From NCBI RefSeq assembly GCF_001704415.2, contig NC_030820.1, positions 1,178,001 through 1,242,000 on the forward strand: a stretch of DNA of 64,000 nt, written 5' to 3'. The first letter of the stretch is position 1. Each line of letters opens with the position of its first letter. The notes below the pieces were generated by a model. That model did no database searches, was not told the origin of the DNA, and saw only the letters and a program-made list of their open reading frames with translations. The translations under genes were made by a program, and so were the position numbers. Below, piece by piece: positions 12,627 to 22,788 of the stretch. The DNA comes from Capra hircus (Eukaryota > Chordata > Mammalia > Artiodactyla > Bovidae).

Positions 12627-13124
12627 TTAACATCTGCATGTGATTTGGAGCCCCACAAAAACGAAGTCTGTCACTGTTTCTATTGTCTCCCTATCTATTT
12701 GCCATGAAGTGATGGGACAAGATGCCATGATTTTAGTTTTCTGAATGTTGAGTTTTAAGCCAACTTTTTCACTCTCCTCTTTCACTTTCATCAAAAGGCT
12801 ATTTAGTTCTTCTTCACTTTCTGCCATAAGGGTGGTGTCGTCTGCAAAACTGAGGTTATTGATATTACTCCCAGCAATCTTGATTCCAGCTTGTGTTTCA
12901 TTCAGCCCAGAGTTTCTCATGATGTACTCTGCATATAAGTAAAATAAGCAGGATGACAATATACAGCCTTGACATACTCCCTTCCCAATTGAGAACCAGT
13001 CTGTTGTTCCATGTCCAGTTCTAATTGTTGCTTCCTGACCTGCATATAGGTTTCTCAGGAGGCAGGACAAGTGGTCTGGTATTCCCATCTCTTTAACAAT
13101 TTTCCACAGTTTGTTGTGATCCAC
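12627..13124 (-). pseudogene. BovB reverse transcriptase core, 165-codon frame
   Basis: The frame starts in 'DHNKLWKIVKEMGIPDHL' and continues through 'NLYAGQEATIRTGHGT', 'GVCQGCILSSCLFYLYAEY' and the RT active-site box 'LSFADDTTLMAESEEEL'. It ends in 'IQKTKIMAS...'. The catalytic Asp pair is present. The frame is lost after 'DFVFVGLQIT', where the C-terminal part would follow. The upstream RT fingers are disrupted by the duplication at 13136-13591. Confidence 0.9.
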
Positions 13125-13135
13125 ACAGTCAAAGG

Positions 13136-13591
13136 CTTTGGCATAGTCAATAAAGCAGAATTAGATGTTTTTCTGGAGCTCTCTTGCTCTTTTGGTGATC
13201 CAGTGGATGTTGACAATTTGCTGGTTCCTCAGCCTTTTCTACATCCAGCCTGAACATCTGGAAGTTCGTGGTTCACATATTCTTGAAGCCTGGCTTGGAG
13301 AATTTTGAGCATTACTTTGCTAGCTTGAGATGAGTGCAATTGTGCGGTAGTTTGAGCATTCTTTGGCATAGTCAGTAAAGCAGAAATAGATGTTTTTCGG
13401 GAATTCTCTTGCTTTTTCAATGATCCAGCGCATGTTGGCAATTTGATCTCTGGTTCCTCTGCCTTTTCTAAAACCAGCTTGAACATCTCGAAGTTCACAG
13501 TTCACGTATTACTGAAGCCTGGCTTGGAGAATTTTGAGCATTACTTTACTAGCATGTGAGATGAGTGCAATTGTGCGGTAGTTTGAGCATT
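13136..13591 (-). repeat. Tandem duplication inside BovB RT region
   Basis: Two copies of the same BovB segment lie head to tail at 13136-13360 (225 bases) and 13361-13591 (231 bases). Both begin with ctttggcat followed by 'agtca(a/g)taaagcaga'. Both run through the 'atgttg(a/g)caatttg', 'agccttttct', 'ttgaagcctggcttggagaa' or similar, and 'tgcggtagtttgagcatt' landmarks. The nine-base ctttggcat recurs at the start of each unit and again at 13592-13600, as expected for recombination at microhomology. The units differ from each other at many positions. Confidence 0.9.
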
Positions 13592-13814
13592 CTTTGGCAT
13601 GCCTTTCTTTGGAATTGGAAAGAAAACTGACCTTTTCCAGTCCTGTGGCCACTGCTGAGTTTTCCCAATTTGCTGGCATATTGAGTGCAGCACTTTCACA
13701 GCATCATCTTTCAGGATTTGAAACAGCTTAACTGGAATGCCTTCACCTCCACTAGCTTTGTTCGTAGTGATACTTTCTAAAGCCCAATGACTTCACATTC
13801 CAGGATGTCTGGCT

Positions 13815-14261
13815 CTAGATGAGTATCACACCATCGTGATTATCTGGGTCGTGAAGATCTTTTTTGTACAGTTCTTCTGTGTATTCTTGCCAACTCTTCT
13901 TAATATCTTCTGCTTCTGTTAAGTCCATACCATTTCTGTCCTTTATTGAGCCCATCTTTGCATGAAATGTTCCCTTGGTACCTCTAATTTTCTTGACGAG
14001 ATCTCTAGTCTTTCCCATTCTATTGTTTTCCTCTATTTCTTTGCATTGATCTCTGAAGAAGGCTTTCTTATCGCTTCTTCCTATTCGTTGGAACTCTGCA
14101 TTCAGATGCTTATATCTTTCCTTTTCTCCTTTGCTTTTTGCCTCTCTCCTTTTCACAGCTATTTGTAAGGCCTCCCCAGACAGCCATTTTGCTTTTTTGC
14201 ATTTATTTTCCATGGGGATGGTCTTCATCCCTGTCTCCTGTACAGTGTCACGAACCTCCAT
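13815..14261 (-). pseudogene. BovB linker region between endonuclease and RT
   Basis: This 148-codon frame contains 'AKWLSGEALQIAVKRREAK', 'KKAFFRDQCKEIEENNRMG', 'IRGTKGTFHAKMGSIKDR' and 'WQEYTEELYKKDLHD'. These are characteristic of the basic linker of BovB/RTE polyproteins. The same segment recurs at 16775-17208 in the second element. It is separated by stops from the endonuclease upstream and from the RT downstream. Confidence 0.88.
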
Positions 14262-14617
14262 CCATAGTTAATCAGGCACTCTATTTATCAGCTCTAGTCC
14301 CTTAAATCTATTTCTCACTTCCACTGTATAATCAGAAGGGATTTGATTTAGGTCATACCTGCATGGTCTAGTGGTTTTCCCTACTTTCTTCAATTTGAGT
14401 CTGAATTTAGCAATAAGGAGTTCACGATCTGAGCCACAGTCAGCTCCTGGTCTTGTTTTTGTTGACTATATAGAGCTTCTCCATCTTTGGCTGCAAAGAA
14501 TATAACCAACCTGATTTCAGTGTTGACCATCTGGTGATGTCCATGTGTAGAGTCTTCTGTTGTGTTGTTGGAATAGGGTGTTTGCTATGACCAGTGCATT
14601 TTCTTGGCAAAACTCTA

Positions 14618-15376
14618 TTAGTCTTGCCCTGCTTCATTCCGCATTCCAAAGCCAAATTTGCCTGTTACTCCAGGTGTTTCTTGACTTCCTATTTTTGCAT
14701 TCCAGTCCCCTATAATGAAAAGGACATCTTTTTTGGGTGTTAGTTCTAAAAGGTTTTGTAGGTCTTCATAGAACCGTTCAACTTCAGCTTCTTCAGCATT
14801 ACTGGTTGGGGCATAGACTTGGATTACTGTGATACTGAATGGTTTGCCTTGGAGACGAACAGAGATCATTCTGTCATTTTTGAGATTGCATCCAAGTACT
14901 GCATTTCGGACTCTTTTGCTGACCATGATGGCTACTCCATTTCTTCTGAGGGATTCCTGCCTACAGTAGTAGATATAATGGTCGTCTGAGTTAAATTCAC
15001 CCATTCCAGTCCATTTTAGCTCGCTGATTCCTAGAATGTCAGCATTCACCCTTGCCATCTCTTGTTTGACCACTTCCAATTTGCCTTGATTCATGGACCT
15101 GACATTCCAGGTTCCTATGCAGTATTGCTCTTTACAGCATTGGACCTTGCTTCTATCACCAGTCACATCCACAGCTGGGTATTGTTTTTGCTTTGGCTCC
15201 ATCCATTCATTCTTTCTGGAGTTATTTCTCCACTGATCTCCAGTAGCATATTGGGCACCTACTGACCTGGGGAGTTCCTCTTTCAGTATCCTATCATGTT
15301 GCCTTTTCCTACTGTTCATGGGGTTCTCACGGCAAGAGTACTGAAGTGGTTTGCCATTCCCTTTCCAGTGGACCAC
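14618..15376 (-). pseudogene. BovB endonuclease domain, 252-codon open frame
   Basis: The frame encodes the apurinic/apyrimidinic-like endonuclease of a BovB retrotransposon. Visible motifs in order are 'GTWNVRSMNQGK' at about residue 88, 'ISELKWTGMG' at about 117 (the catalytic Glu), 'QVYAPTSN' at about 186 and 'IIGDWNAKIG' at about 221 (the Asp and Asn of the active site). The domain is the longest uninterrupted LINE frame in the window and keeps these catalytic signatures. The following linker and RT frames are in different, broken frames, so it is classed as a relic. It lies antisense inside a PLCB1 intron. Confidence 0.88.
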
Positions 15377-15558
15377 ATTCTGTCAGACCTCTCCACCATG
15401 ACCTGCCCGTCTTGTGTTGCCCCGCGGGCATGGCTTGGTTTCATTGAGTTAGACAAGGCTGTGGTCCTAGTGTGATTAGACTGACAAGTTTTCCGTGAGT
15501 ACGGTTTCAGTGTGTCTGCCCTCTGATGCCCTCTTGCAATACCTACCATCTTACTTGG

Positions 15559-16528
15559 GAAATCTGTATGCAGGTCAGGAAGCAACAGTTAGAACTAGAC
15601 ATGGAACAACAGACTGGTTCCAAATAGGAAAAGGAGTACGTCAAGGCTGTATATTGTCACCCTGCTTATTTAACTTCTATGCAGAGTACAGCATGAGAAA
15701 CGCTGGACTGGAAGAAGCACAAGCTGGAATCAAGATTGCCGGGAGAAATATCAATAACCTCACATATGCAGATGACACCAACCTTATGGCAGAAAGTGAA
15801 GAAGAACGAAAAAGCCTCTTGATGAAAGTGAAAGTGGAGAGTGAAAAAGTTGGCTTAAAGCTCAACATTCAGAAAACGAAGATCATGGCATCTGGTCCCA
15901 TCACTTCATGGGAAATAGATGGGGGAACAGTGGAAACAGTGTCAGACTTTATTTTTCTGGGTTCCAAAATCACTGCAGACGGTGACTGCAGCCATGAAAT
16001 TAAAAGATGCTTACTCCTTGGAAGGAAAGTTATGACCAACCTAGATAGCATATTCAAAAGCAGAGACATTAATTTGCTGACGAAGGTCCGTCTAGTCAAG
16101 GCTATGGTTTTTCCAGTGGGCATGTATGGATGTGAGCGTTAGACTGTGAAGAAAGCTGAGCGCTGAAGAATTGATGCTTTTGAACTATGGTGTTGGAGAA
16201 GACTCTTGAGAGTCCCTTGGACTGCAGGGAGATCCAACCAGTCCATTCTAAAGAAGATCAGCCCTGGGATTTCTTTGGAAGAAATGATGCTAAAGCTGAA
16301 ACTCCAGTACTTTGGCCACCTCATGCAAAATATTGACTCATTGGAAAAGACTCTGATCCTGGGAGGGATAGGGGCCAGGAGAAGGGGACGACAGAGGATG
16401 AGATGGCTGGATGGCATCACTGACTCAATGCATGTGAGTCTGAGTGAAGGTGATGGACAGGGAGGCCTGGAGTGCTGCGATTCATGGGGTCGCATAGAGT
16501 CGGACACAACTGAGTGATTGAACTGAAC
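15559..16528 (+). mobile_element. BovB 3' half, + strand (inverted relative to its neighbours)
   Basis: The sequence enters BovB abruptly at the 'NLYAGQEATVRT' point of the RT domain and reads + through 'NLTYADDTNLMAESEEE', 'KLNIQKTKIMASGPITSW' and 'LRVPWTA'. It ends at the 'gactga...gaactgaac' tail at 16528. The open frame to 16142 is 215 codons, of which the first 20 or so come from the adjoining antisense BovB 5' end. A stop after 'MYGCER' breaks the C-terminal part. Antisense BovB sequence lies directly on both sides. Confidence 0.92.
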
Positions 16529-18800
16529 TTGAGCATTCTTTGGCATTGCCTTTCTTTGGGATTGGAATGAAAACTGACCTTTTCCAGTCCTGTGGCCACT
16601 GCTGAGTTTTCCAAACTTGCTGGCATACTGAGTGCAGCACTTTCACAGCATCATCTTTTAGGATTTGAAATAGCTCAATGGGAATTCCATCACCTCCAGT
16701 AGCTTTGTTCACAGTGATTCTTCCTAAGGCCCACTTGACTTCACATTCCAGGATGTCTGGCTCTAGGTGAGTGATCACACCATCGTGATTATCTGGGTTG
16801 TGAATATCTTTTTGTATAGCTCTTCTGTGTATTCTTGCCATCTCTTCTTAACATCTTCTGCTTCTGTTAGGTCCATACCATTTCTGTCCTTTATTGAGCC
16901 CATCTTTGCATGAAATGTTCCCTTGGTATCTCTAATTTTCTTTAAGAGATCTCTGGTCTTTCCCATTCTGTTGTTTCTTCTATTTCTTTGCATTGATCAC
17001 TGAAGAAGGCTTTCTTATCTCTCCTTGCTATTCTTTGGAACTCTGCATTCAAATGGGTATATCTTTCCTTTTCTCCTTTGCCTTTCACTTCTCTTCTTTT
17101 TTCAGCTATTTGTAAGGCCTCTTCAGACAGCCATTTTGCCTTTTTGTGTTTCTTTTTCCTGGAGATGGTCTTGATTACTACCTCTTGTACAATGTCACAA
17201 ACCTGCATTCATAGTTCTTTAGGCACTCTGTGTATCAGATCTATTCCCTTGAATCTATTTGTCACCTCTACTGTATAATCATAAGGGATTTGATTTAGGT
17301 CATACCTGACTGGTCTATTAGTTTTCCCTACTTTCCTTAATTTTAGTCTAAATTTGGCTCATAATCTGAGCCACAGTCAGCCTCTGGTCTTGTTTTTGCT
17401 GACTGTATAGAGCTTCTCCATCTTTGGCTGCAAAGAATATAATCAATCTGATTTTGGTGTTGACCATGTGGTAATGTCCATGGTTGTCTTTTGTTGTGTT
17501 GTTGGAAGAGGGTGTTTGCTATGACCAGTGTGTTCTCTTGGCAAAACTCTATTAGCCTTTGCCCTGCTTCTTTCTGTACTCCAAGGCCAAATTTGCATGT
17601 TACTCTAGTATTTCTTGACTTCCTACTTTGCATTCCATTCCCCTATGATGAAAAGGACATCTTTTTTGGGTATTAGTCTGGTAGGTCTTGTAGGTCTTCA
17701 TAGAACCGTTCAGCTTCAGCTTCTTCAGTATTACTGGTCAGGGTATAGACTTGGATTACTGTGATACTGAATTGTTTGCCTTGGAAATGAACAGAGATCA
17801 TTCTGTTGTTTTTGACATTACATCCAAGTATTGCATTTTGGACTCTTGTTGACTATGATGGCTACACCATTTCTTCTCAGGGTTTTTTGCCCACAGTAGT
17901 ATATATAAATGTCATCTGAGTTAAATTCACCCATTCTAGTCCATTTTAGTTCACTGATTCCTAAAATGTCAATGTTCACTCTTGCCATCTCCTGTTTGAC
18001 CACTTCCAATTTGCCTTGATTCATGGACCTAACATTCCAGGTTCCTATGCAATATTGCTCTTTACAGCATCAGACCTTGCTTCCATCACCGGTCACATCC
18101 ACAACTGGCTATTGCTTTGCTTTGGCTCCATGTCTTCATTCTTTCTGGTGTTATTTCTCCATTCTTCTCCAGTAGCATTCCTTTTCATGATGTTCATGGG
18201 GTTCTCAAGGCAAGAATACTGAAGTAATTTGCCATCCCCTTCTCCAGTGGACCACGTTTTGTTAGAACATTCCACCATGACCCATCTGTCTTGGATGGCC
18301 CTATATGGCATGGCTCATACTTTCATTGAGTTAGACAGGGCTGTGGTCCATGTGATCAGATCAGTTAGTTTTCTGTGATTGTGGTTTTCAGTCTTTCTGC
18401 CCTCTGATGGAGAAGGATAAGAAGCATATGAAATCATCCTGATGGGAGAGACTGACTGAGGGGGAAACTGGGTGTTGTTTTGATGGGTGGGGCCATGCTC
18501 AGTAGATCTGTAATCCAACTTTCTGTTGATGGGTGGGGCTGCGTTCACTCCCTGTAATTTGACCTGAGGCCAAACTATGGTAGTGGTAATGAAGATAATG
18601 GTGACCTCCTTCAAAAGGTCCCAGGCACTGCTGCACTCAGTGCTCCTGACCCTGCAGCGGGCCACCACTGACCCATGCCTCCACCAGAGACTTTTGGACA
18701 TTCACAGAGAAGTCTGGGTCGGTCTCTTGTGTGGTCACTGCTCCTTTCTCCTCGGTCTTGGTGTGCACAAAATTTTGTTTGTGCCCTCCAAGAGGGTTAG
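16529..18800 (-). mobile_element. BovB 5' half, antisense
   Basis: Minus-strand BovB from its 5' region (18800, including the 'gggtggggc...' and 'caaactatggtagtgg' landmarks) through endonuclease relics (17343-18024), linker (16775-17208) and RT start (16482-16841, 'VFIPIPKKGNAKECS'). It stops at 16529, where the inverted 3' half begins. The endonuclease is broken into several frames. Compared with the element at 12045-15558, roughly 0.5 kb between 'AKECS' and 'NLYAGQ' is missing from both halves. Confidence 0.9.
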
Positions 18801-18805
18801 GCACA

Positions 18806-19056
18806 GGGATCTTCAAACTCCAGCTCCCTTTCTGCTCATCAGAAAGTTCAAGTTTTATAGTGGTCTGCACAGGGAAGAATTATACCAAAATTACCATCTG
18901 CAGAGTTTTCTTGGTACTTTACCATTCTGCTTCTTCCCTTCCCAGTCCTGCTCACTTCCTGATATTGTTGCCCAAGAACACTTCATAATAAACCCATTTC
19001 TCCTAAATCCTGTCTCAGGGTTTGGGGAGCCCAAACTAAACACATGCTCTTTTTTT
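18806..19056. other. Unassigned, probably old repeat
   Basis: This segment follows the 5' end of the antisense BovB. The end near 19010-19045 ('ctcagggtttggggagccca') resembles the terminus of an old mammalian repeat that I cannot name. A similar ending is seen near 42840. No gene is apparent. Confidence 0.3.
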
Positions 19057-19120
19057 GTTGTGCAGTTGTTAAGTCATGTCCCACTCTTTGTGACTCCATG
19101 GACTACAACATACCATGCTG
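19057..19120 (-). repeat. Bov-tA SINE fragment
   Basis: A short antisense piece with 'gttaagtcatgtcccactct' and 'tgtgactccatggactac', the 3' part of a Bov-A monomer. It breaks off at 'accatgctg'. Confidence 0.7.
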
Positions 19121-19439
19121 TTTTAGCTCCATATAATATGAACTAACACCAGTACATAGCCAAGGATTGTGTTGTTTCTAAAGTTGTCTTGGTCACTGCT
19201 TGAGACCTTGAGTCTTTGATTCAGGCTGGATCAGATCTTCTGCGTACCTCAAAAGGCTACAGGAAATCAGTGGAGTCTAGGAATTCCATACTTGGAAATT
19301 TAGATGCTCACATTCTAAGAATGTGATGAAATAAGCTATGCCTTACTTTCTGAATGAGCTGTGGCTGTTCAGTGAATGTGATGATGATGCAGTCCTTCAA
19401 CTGGCTTTATAAAGAACCCATAGAAAGAGCAAAGGATCT

Positions 19440-19770
19440 AGAAGACATGTCCTGACCAATAATGCAGCCGCAACTCCCAACTATGTGTGGCTGTTGAACC
19501 CTTGAAAGGTTGCCAGTGCAAATTACGATGGGCTGTAAGTGGAGAATGCACACCTCATTTCAAAGATCAAGTGCATAAGAAGAAAAGAAAATAGCCCAGT
19601 AATCTTATGTTGATTATATGGCAAATAATATGTTTGAAATATTGGGTTAAATAAAATTTATTATTCAATTTATTTCACCTGTTTATTTCTACCTTTTAAA
19701 ACAGTGGCTACTGGAAATTTTAAATTATTTGTGCACCTCCCATTATATTTCTGTTGAACTGAATGGAATA
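19440..19770. repeat. Ancient repeat, family unassigned
   Basis: The pattern 'atgtgtggctgttgaaccctt', 'gaaaggttgccagtgcaaat', an AT-rich middle, then 'acagtggctactgg' is a familiar old mammalian repeat arrangement, probably of DNA-transposon type. The identification is by memory of the pattern only. Confidence 0.4.
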
Positions 19771-19914
19771 GAGGTCATAGCTTTCAACTCTCCCTAGTTC
19801 TTCATAGTATCTTCACTGTACCTATTTCTGGTGTGCAATTGGCCCCCAGTAAATATACAAAATGGTACACTGCCCTCAATTATAAATACTTTTATCAATG
19901 CATAAGGTTGTCAT

Positions 19915-20133
19915 GGACTTCCCTGGTGGTTCAGATGGTGAAAAAGAATCTGCCTGCAGTGTGGGAGACCTGGGTTTGATTCCTGTGTGGGAATATCCCC
20001 TGGAGAAGTCCATGGCAACCTACTCTAGTATTCTTGCCTGGATAATTCCATGAACAGAGGAATTGGCGGGCTACAGTCCATGGGGTTGCAAAGAGTCAGA
20101 CATGACTGAGCAACTAAAACACACACACACACT
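19915..20133 (+). repeat. Bov-tA SINE with CA tail
   Basis: Complete monomer: tRNA-like head 'ggacttccctggtggttcag', 'gtgggagacctgggtttgat' (box-B region), body with 'attcttgcctgg' and 'gagtcagacatgactgagc', and an (AC)n tail. Flanks aaggttgtc and aaggttgcc look like an aged target duplication. Confidence 0.9.
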
Positions 20134-20439
20134 CAAGGTTGCCTTGGAGTTGGAAAAGTCTGCAGTTTGAGCCCTAACCTGAAAAATATTAAGTATTATA
20201 ACAGAAACATATTTTGAAAATCAGTGCCAGTAGTTATTATTCTTAGTTTAAAATAATCTAATCTGAGGACATTTTATTTTAAAGCTATTAATAGTTATTC
20301 CAAAGTTTTCCTCTGTGTCCATCAAGTTTACTTCACTGACAGCTCTTCTGTCCTGTCTTCCCCAAGCCCTCCACCAACAATCTGTAGAGTGCCAGTACTT
20401 CTCACCTGGACTGTGACAGCTTCATAACTGAGCCCCCAT

Positions 20440-20486
20440 AATTGAGCATGGAGTCTTAACCAGCGGACCACCACAGAAGTCCCCAG
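20440..20486 (-). repeat. CHR-type SINE fragment
   Basis: The minus strand reads 'ggacttctgtggtggtccgc' followed by 'tggttaagactccatgctc', the head of the older cetartiodactyl CHR tRNA-derived SINEs. Only the head remains. Confidence 0.65.
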
Positions 20487-20813
20487 ACTCTACTTTTCTT
20501 GTCTTTTTTAATTTATTTTTTCCCAACTCTACTTTTCTTGTTACAACTTCCCTTCTTTTTTCCAATTCATTTTAGGCTACTCCCCATTCTCACTAAATTC
20601 TGCCAGTAAGTTATAACCCACAGAATAATGTGAATCTTTTTACAGAACATATAGTGTTGTTATCTGAGATTTTTCTTTGAAGTCCAAGGTATTTCAGGTG
20701 ATAATTTAAGTGGCTTGATTACACTTATTTGTGCAAACTTGATCTGTGCTTAATGTGAATGTTTTTTGCTTAATTTTATATAACCCCAGAATTTATAAGT
20801 CTTCAGGGAAAAT

Positions 20814-21094
20814 TCAGTTCAGTTCAGTTGATCAGTCAGAACCAACTCTTGGACTGCAGCACACCACGCTGCAGTCAGTTCTTTTCCAGTCAGTTATTTC
20901 TTCATATCCTGGAGCCAAAGCATCTGAATCAGAGCTTCAGATTCAGCATCAGTCCTTCCAATAAATATTCAGGACTGATCTCCTTTAGGATGGACTGGTT
21001 GGATCTCCTTGCAGTCCAAGGGCCTCTCAAGAGTCTTCTCCAACACCACAATTGAAAAGCATCAATTCTTTGGTGCTCAGCTTTCCTTATGGTC
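20814..21094 (-). repeat. BovB 3'-end fragment, internally shortened
   Basis: Antisense BovB terminus starting with the 'cagttcagttcag' tail. It continues to 'cagcatcagtccttcca', 'tttaggatggactggttgga', 'gggcctctcaagagtcttc' and 'tttggtgctcagctttc'. About 100 bases between the tail and the 'cagcatcag' region are missing or scrambled compared with the copy immediately downstream. Confidence 0.82.
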
Positions 21095-21103
21095 AAGGAA
21101 AAT

Positions 21104-21449
21104 TCAGTTCAGTTAAGTTCAGTCGCTCAGTTGTGTCCGACTCTTTGCGACCCCATGGACTGCAGCACACCAGGCTTCCCTGTCCATCACCAACTCCTGG
21201 AGTTTACTCAAACTCATGTCCATTGATTCAGTGATGTCATCCAACCATCTCATCCTCTGTCATCCCCTTCTACTCCCACCTTCAATCTTTTCCAGCATCA
21301 GGGTCTTTTCCAATGGGTCAGTTCTTTGCATCATGTAGCCCAAGTATTGGAGTTTCAGCTTCAGCATCAGTCCTTCAAATGAATATTCAGGACTGATTTC
21401 CTTTAGGATTGACTGGTTGGATCTCCTTGCAGTCCAAGGGACTCTCAAG
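21104..21449 (-). repeat. BovB 3'-end fragment
   Basis: Antisense BovB terminus with 'cagtcgctcagttgtgtccg', 'accaactcctggagtttact', 'catctcatcctctgtcatcc' and 'agtccaaggg actctcaag'. It is truncated at 21449. It sits next to the similar fragment at 20814-21094, and both are preceded by ggaaaattcagttc, so the second may have inserted at the edge of the first. Confidence 0.88.
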
Positions 21450-22155
21450 AAAATGAAAGATCTTTAATCTAAGGAGTTACATATCTATATTTGAATGGAT
21501 AGGAGCATCTGTCATTGATAACTATTTGTGTGGCAGTTTATATTGTGCTGATTTTTCTAAACAAACTCAATATTTTAAAATAAAACACACAAAACTCTGC
21601 TTAGAGTGTCCCTTTCCCTCCCCCATCACTTGGTACCCCAAGTTTTACCTCAATTATTTCTGTATTACATGATGGCATATTATTTGCATATTATCATAAA
21701 CCAGGAGGCAAAACACAAAATAACAATAAAAGCTATAGTAGAAGTAACAAAATTAGATGGAAAAGCTGTTGAACGTTGAAGAGGGAGCCAAGTCAACTAC
21801 AACATCAGATGATTACATTACTTAGCTCTTATCTCATCTTCTCTTAGAGACTTTTTTTCCAGCCCAGAATGTTGAGTGTTCCAAATCATCATTTGTTATT
21901 TTGCAGTTGTTTTTTTTTTTGGATGCCAAGAGAAATCAGAGGTGGATGGTGTGAGGCAGGGGTTGGGATTAGGGCAGCAGTAAGGAATGGACAGAGCTGA
22001 GGGGAGGGAACGGTACTGAGTATTGTGTGACACTGGGACTGCAGCTCATTGAGAGACTTCTAGAACATAATTAACATTTAAAGATTCCCTGGTGTAGCTG
22101 TTTTGACTTGAGTAGTAAAATAGGAAGATCTTATTTGCAGATGTGTTGAAAACAC
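21450..22155. other. Intronic DNA, nothing recognised
   Basis: AT-rich intron with a short poly-T run near 21910 and a purine-rich stretch around 21940-22010. No repeat family or exon was recognised. Confidence 0.4.
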
Positions 22156-22160
22156 GCATA

Positions 22161-22359
22161 TGTGCTAAGTCGCTTCATTCATATCCGACTCTTTGCTACT
22201 GTACGGACTGTAGCCTGCCAGGCTTCTCTGTCCATGGGATTCTCCAGGCAGGAGTACTGGAGTGGGGAGCCATTTCCTCCTCCAGGGGATCTTCCCAACC
22301 CAGGGATCAAATCTGCATAGGCAGGTGGCTTGTTTACTACTGACGCCACCTGGGAAGCT
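22161..22359 (-). repeat. Bov-tA SINE
   Basis: Antisense monomer from the 3' end 'tgctaagtcgcttcattcat' through 'gggattctccaggcaggagt', 'ggggatcttcccaacccagg' and the tRNA-like head 'gccacctgggaagct'. It lies 350 bases upstream of the first visible PLCB1 exon. Confidence 0.88.
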
Positions 22360-22708
22360 GTGTCGGAAATATAATTGACTATATTTTAAAATTCTCTATG
22401 TGTTTATAATGCAACAAAAGGAGTGATACATACTTGGTTATTAAAGGCAATATACCAGTTCTCTTATCTGTAGGTATTTTAAAAAGCAGATAAAATTTTG
22501 TTCATGGATAAAGAACATTTCCTTAGGAAAAGAATAGTCATTCAGTGATTTAAATTTAATTATTTCATTTTAACAGAGGAAAAAAAAGGGAAAAAACCCT
22601 TAGGCATACAAATTGAACTAATTTGTCTTCCTAGTAGCCTCGCTAAAAACATATGTCTAATGACTGCACAGTATTTAAGCTGATGAAAGTGTGATTCACA
22701 TTTTTCAG

Positions 22709-22788
22709 GAATGGACAAATGAGGTTTTCAGTTTGGCAACAAACCTGCTGGCCCAAAACATGTCCAGGGACGCATTTCTGGAAAAGGC
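22709..22788 (+). CDS. PLCB1: PLCB1 exon: end of PH domain
   Basis: The acceptor 'cacatttttcag' precedes GAATGG and the donor is GC|gtaagt. The exon is 80 bases and begins in phase 0. It ends two bases into an Ala codon, completed by the next exon. It encodes EWTNEVFSLATNLLAQNMS followed by RDAFLEKA, about residues 129-155. The Trp-containing amphipathic stretch fits the closing helix of the PH domain, which helps place PLC-beta on membranes and contact G-beta-gamma or Rac. The following RDAFLEKA leads into the first EF hand. The sequence reads as beta-1 rather than beta-2, -3 or -4 because of NMSRDAFLEK. No lesions are visible. Confidence 0.97.

Larger units (their letters stand above)
12045..15558 (-). 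mobile_element. Nearly complete BovB LINE, antisense to PLCB1
   Basis: On the minus strand the element runs from its 5' region near 15558 to the BovB 3' terminus of 'actga' repeats at 12045. In order it carries an APE-type endonuclease frame (14618-15376), a linker (13815-14261), the RT core with an FADDT box (12627-13124), and the C-terminal 'agtcgg/gactgag' tail. The length of about 3.5 kb is slightly more than the roughly 3.2 kb usual for BovB, because of a 225-231 base internal tandem duplication. Stops and frameshifts separate the frames, so it is not expected to be autonomous. BovB retroposes by target-primed reverse transcription and mobilises Bov-tA SINEs, which share its 3' tail. Confidence 0.95.

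Noticed and set aside
15062..15265. + strand frame inside the BovB endonuclease region
   Set aside because: It is the shadow of the antisense BovB endonuclease frame. The same shadow recurs at 18016-18222 in the second BovB copy.
15559..18800. Twin-priming explanation for the opposed BovB halves
   Set aside because: Twin priming leaves the 3' piece in sense beside its tail, with the inverted 5' piece upstream of it. Here the 3' tail faces the interior of the 5' half, so the geometry does not fit.
18577..19146. 189-codon + strand open frame, the longest on that strand outside LINE coding
   Set aside because: The first part is the antisense of a BovB 5' region and the end runs into an antisense Bov-tA fragment. 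The translation has no domain and no splice context, so it is a chance frame.
19915..20133. Possible tRNA gene because of the A- and B-box-like head
   Set aside because: The head belongs to a tRNA-derived Bov-tA SINE with a body and tail. It has no foldable acceptor stem of a functional tRNA. The same applies to all Bov-tA and CHR copies in the window.
1..22708. Earlier PLCB1 exons before the first one found
   Set aside because: I looked for the coding sequence that should precede the exon at 22709 (a stretch ending in Glu-Glu-Val-Ala-Lys) and found no matching open segment with splice borders.
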